This document shows positions 63,124 to 64,000 of a DNA stretch of 64,000 bases, piece after piece. The stretch lies in assembly GCF_025971955.1 (NCBI RefSeq), contig NZ_JAPDMX010000025.1, positions 1-64,000 of the forward strand, written 5' to 3'. The stretch's first letter is position 1. The number at the start of each line of letters is the position of its first letter. The notes below the pieces were generated by a model. The model was given only the letters and a program-made list of their open reading frames with translations. It did not search any database and was not told the DNA's origin. The position numbers and the translations under genes were made by a program. The stretch comes from Shewanella subflava (GTDB taxonomy: Bacteria > Pseudomonadota > Gammaproteobacteria > Enterobacterales > Shewanellaceae).

Positions 63124-63849
63124 ATGGCACAAACTGGGTTAGCAAGTACTGTACTCGTTGTTGATGATGAAGCCGTGATCCGTGCACGCTTAAAAGGATA
63201 CTTTGAGCGTGAGGGTTACCGTGTACTTGAGGCCGCAGATGGCGAGCAAATGTGGCAACAGTTTGCTAAACAACACATAGATTTAGTGATGTTAGACGTG
63301 AATTTGCCCGGGGTTGATGGGTTAAGCTTAGCTCGGGATTTACGTAGCCGCTCTGATGTCGGCATTATTTTGGTCACTGGCAGAGATGAAACCATAGATA
63401 AAATTGTTGGTCTTGAAATGGGGGCCGATGATTATGTGACTAAACCCTTTGAACTCAGAGAGTTGCTCGTTAGGGTGAAAAACTTACTGTGGCGGATTTC
63501 GTTAGTGAAAAAAGCCCAGCAGGAAGTGGTTGAGCAATTTGAAAAATGTGACGATTTAATTGTGTTCGACCAGTACGTTTTAGCATTAAATAGCCGCAAA
63601 TTAACACGCGGCGATGAAGTAATTAAACTCACCAAAGCAGAATTTGAACTACTGACGGCTTTTGCTTTACACCCACAACAAGTTTTATCTCGCGAACGTT
63701 TAATGCAGCAAACTAGTCATCGCAATGAAGGGGTTAATGATAGAACCATAGACGTGATTATTCGTCGTTTACGCAATAAGCTGCAAGCCGATTTATTTGT
63801 TACTGTCCACGGTGAAGGATATTTATTTGCCACTAAGGTTGAAGACTAG
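63124..63849 (+). CDS. torR: TorR, OmpR-type response regulator of TMAO respiration
   Basis: A 241-aa response regulator: receiver domain 1-120 with acidic pocket VDDE, phospho-acceptor Asp in LVMLDVNLPG, TGR at the Thr position and TKPF; DNA-binding winged helix ~145-238 (LTKAEFELLTAF, ... TIDVIIRRLRNKL). Similarity in length and sequence is to TorR, and the neighbouring torF with tor boxes and the torT-like gene agree. Confidence 0.9.
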   Translation: MAQTGLASTVLVVDDEAVIRARLKGYFEREGYRVLEAADGEQMWQQFAKQHIDLVMLDVNLPGVDGLSLARDLRSRSDVGIILVTGRDETIDKIVGLEMGADDYVTKPFELRELLVRVKNLLWRISLVKKAQQEVVEQFEKCDDLIVFDQYVLALNSRKLTRGDEVIKLTKAEFELLTAFALHPQQVLSRERLMQQTSHRNEGVNDRTIDVIIRRLRNKLQADLFVTVHGEGYLFATKVED

Positions 63850-64000
63850 GCGAAACTACGCGATAGACGGGATAGAAGTCAGCAGGCGCTAAACTATTTT
63901 CAAGCGCTTTAAAGGATATTTGACCTTGAAATCGCTGTTGTATTTGTGGACCTATGTCACCAAAGGGGCCGGCGCCTTCAAGCTCTTTGACAACAACATC
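63833..64000 (-). CDS. torT: TorT-like periplasmic protein, C-terminal end
   Basis: Minus strand only; the window ends inside the gene. The visible ~55 residues read ...VVKELEGAGPFGDIGPQIQQ, then RFQGQISFKALENSLAPADF, then YPVYRVVSPSLQP and stop at 63833-63835. The GDIGP pattern fits the C-terminus of sugar-binding-protein-like TorT, and a torT next to torR is expected in Shewanella. It overlaps the 3' end of torR by 17 bp, tail to tail. Confidence 0.55.
   Translation of the reverse strand, partial: DVVVKELEGAGPFGDIGPQIQQRFQGQISFKALENSLAPADFYPVYRVVSPSLQP

Overview
The window is gammaproteobacterial chromosome, almost certainly Shewanella or a close relative. The evidence is the MtrA/MtrB-type DMSO reductase operon dmsEFABGH (decaheme cytochrome, outer-membrane barrel, no DmsC), the tor genes at the right edge (torF under tor boxes, torR, end of a torT-like gene), a Shewanella-type heme uptake locus, and the moderate-to-low GC content.

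Layout. (1) 1-1.75 kb: the 3' end of a 5S rRNA gene followed by a 125-bp unit (5S tail plus terminator) present three times, a DmeF-like cobalt/nickel CDF exporter, and tRNA-Trp. (2) 1.7-33.1 kb: a genomic island bounded by tRNA-Trp and a second copy of its 3' part (96 bp with one mismatch). In order it carries a methyltransferase-HNH fusion; a BrxR/CapW-like WYL repressor divergent from a two-gene operon (SF2 helicase with a C-terminal PD-(D/E)XK nuclease, then a 656-aa protein whose C-terminus looks like a PIWI domain); a broken P4-type integrase; a regulator/excisionase/tyrosine-integrase module; an orphan Xre/MbcA-type antitoxin-like gene; a translationally coupled three-gene recombinase operon resembling Gamma-Mobile-Trio elements; IS66 remnants; hipBA; the dms operon; and an AbiE type IV toxin-antitoxin pair. 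(3) 33.1-33.5 kb: a decayed second copy of the island's left end, including a scrap of the WYL gene, which suggests successive integrations at the same tRNA gene.

(4) 33.7-39.3 kb: a periplasmic xanthine-oxidase-family molybdenum hydroxylase operon (Tat-exported large subunit, 2Fe-2S subunit, triheme cytochrome c, XdhC-type maturation factor). (5) 39.6-51.7 kb: a heme uptake and use locus (hutZ, hutX and a TonB-dependent receptor on the minus strand; tonB-exbB-exbD-hutB-hutC-hutD, an ABC exporter and hutW on the plus strand) with Fur-like boxes. (6) 51.7-64 kb: housekeeping and accessory genes: MshA-like pilin, CPA2 antiporter, LysR regulator divergent from dabB-dabA (inorganic carbon uptake), nagB, a probable holD, torF, torR and the 3' end of a torT-like gene.

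The most promising candidate for an undescribed system is the operon at 4.07-10.54 kb. A defence-type WYL repressor controls a helicase-nuclease fusion coupled to a divergent PIWI-like protein, a compact arrangement that recalls, but does not match, the described three-gene pPIWI-RE islands.
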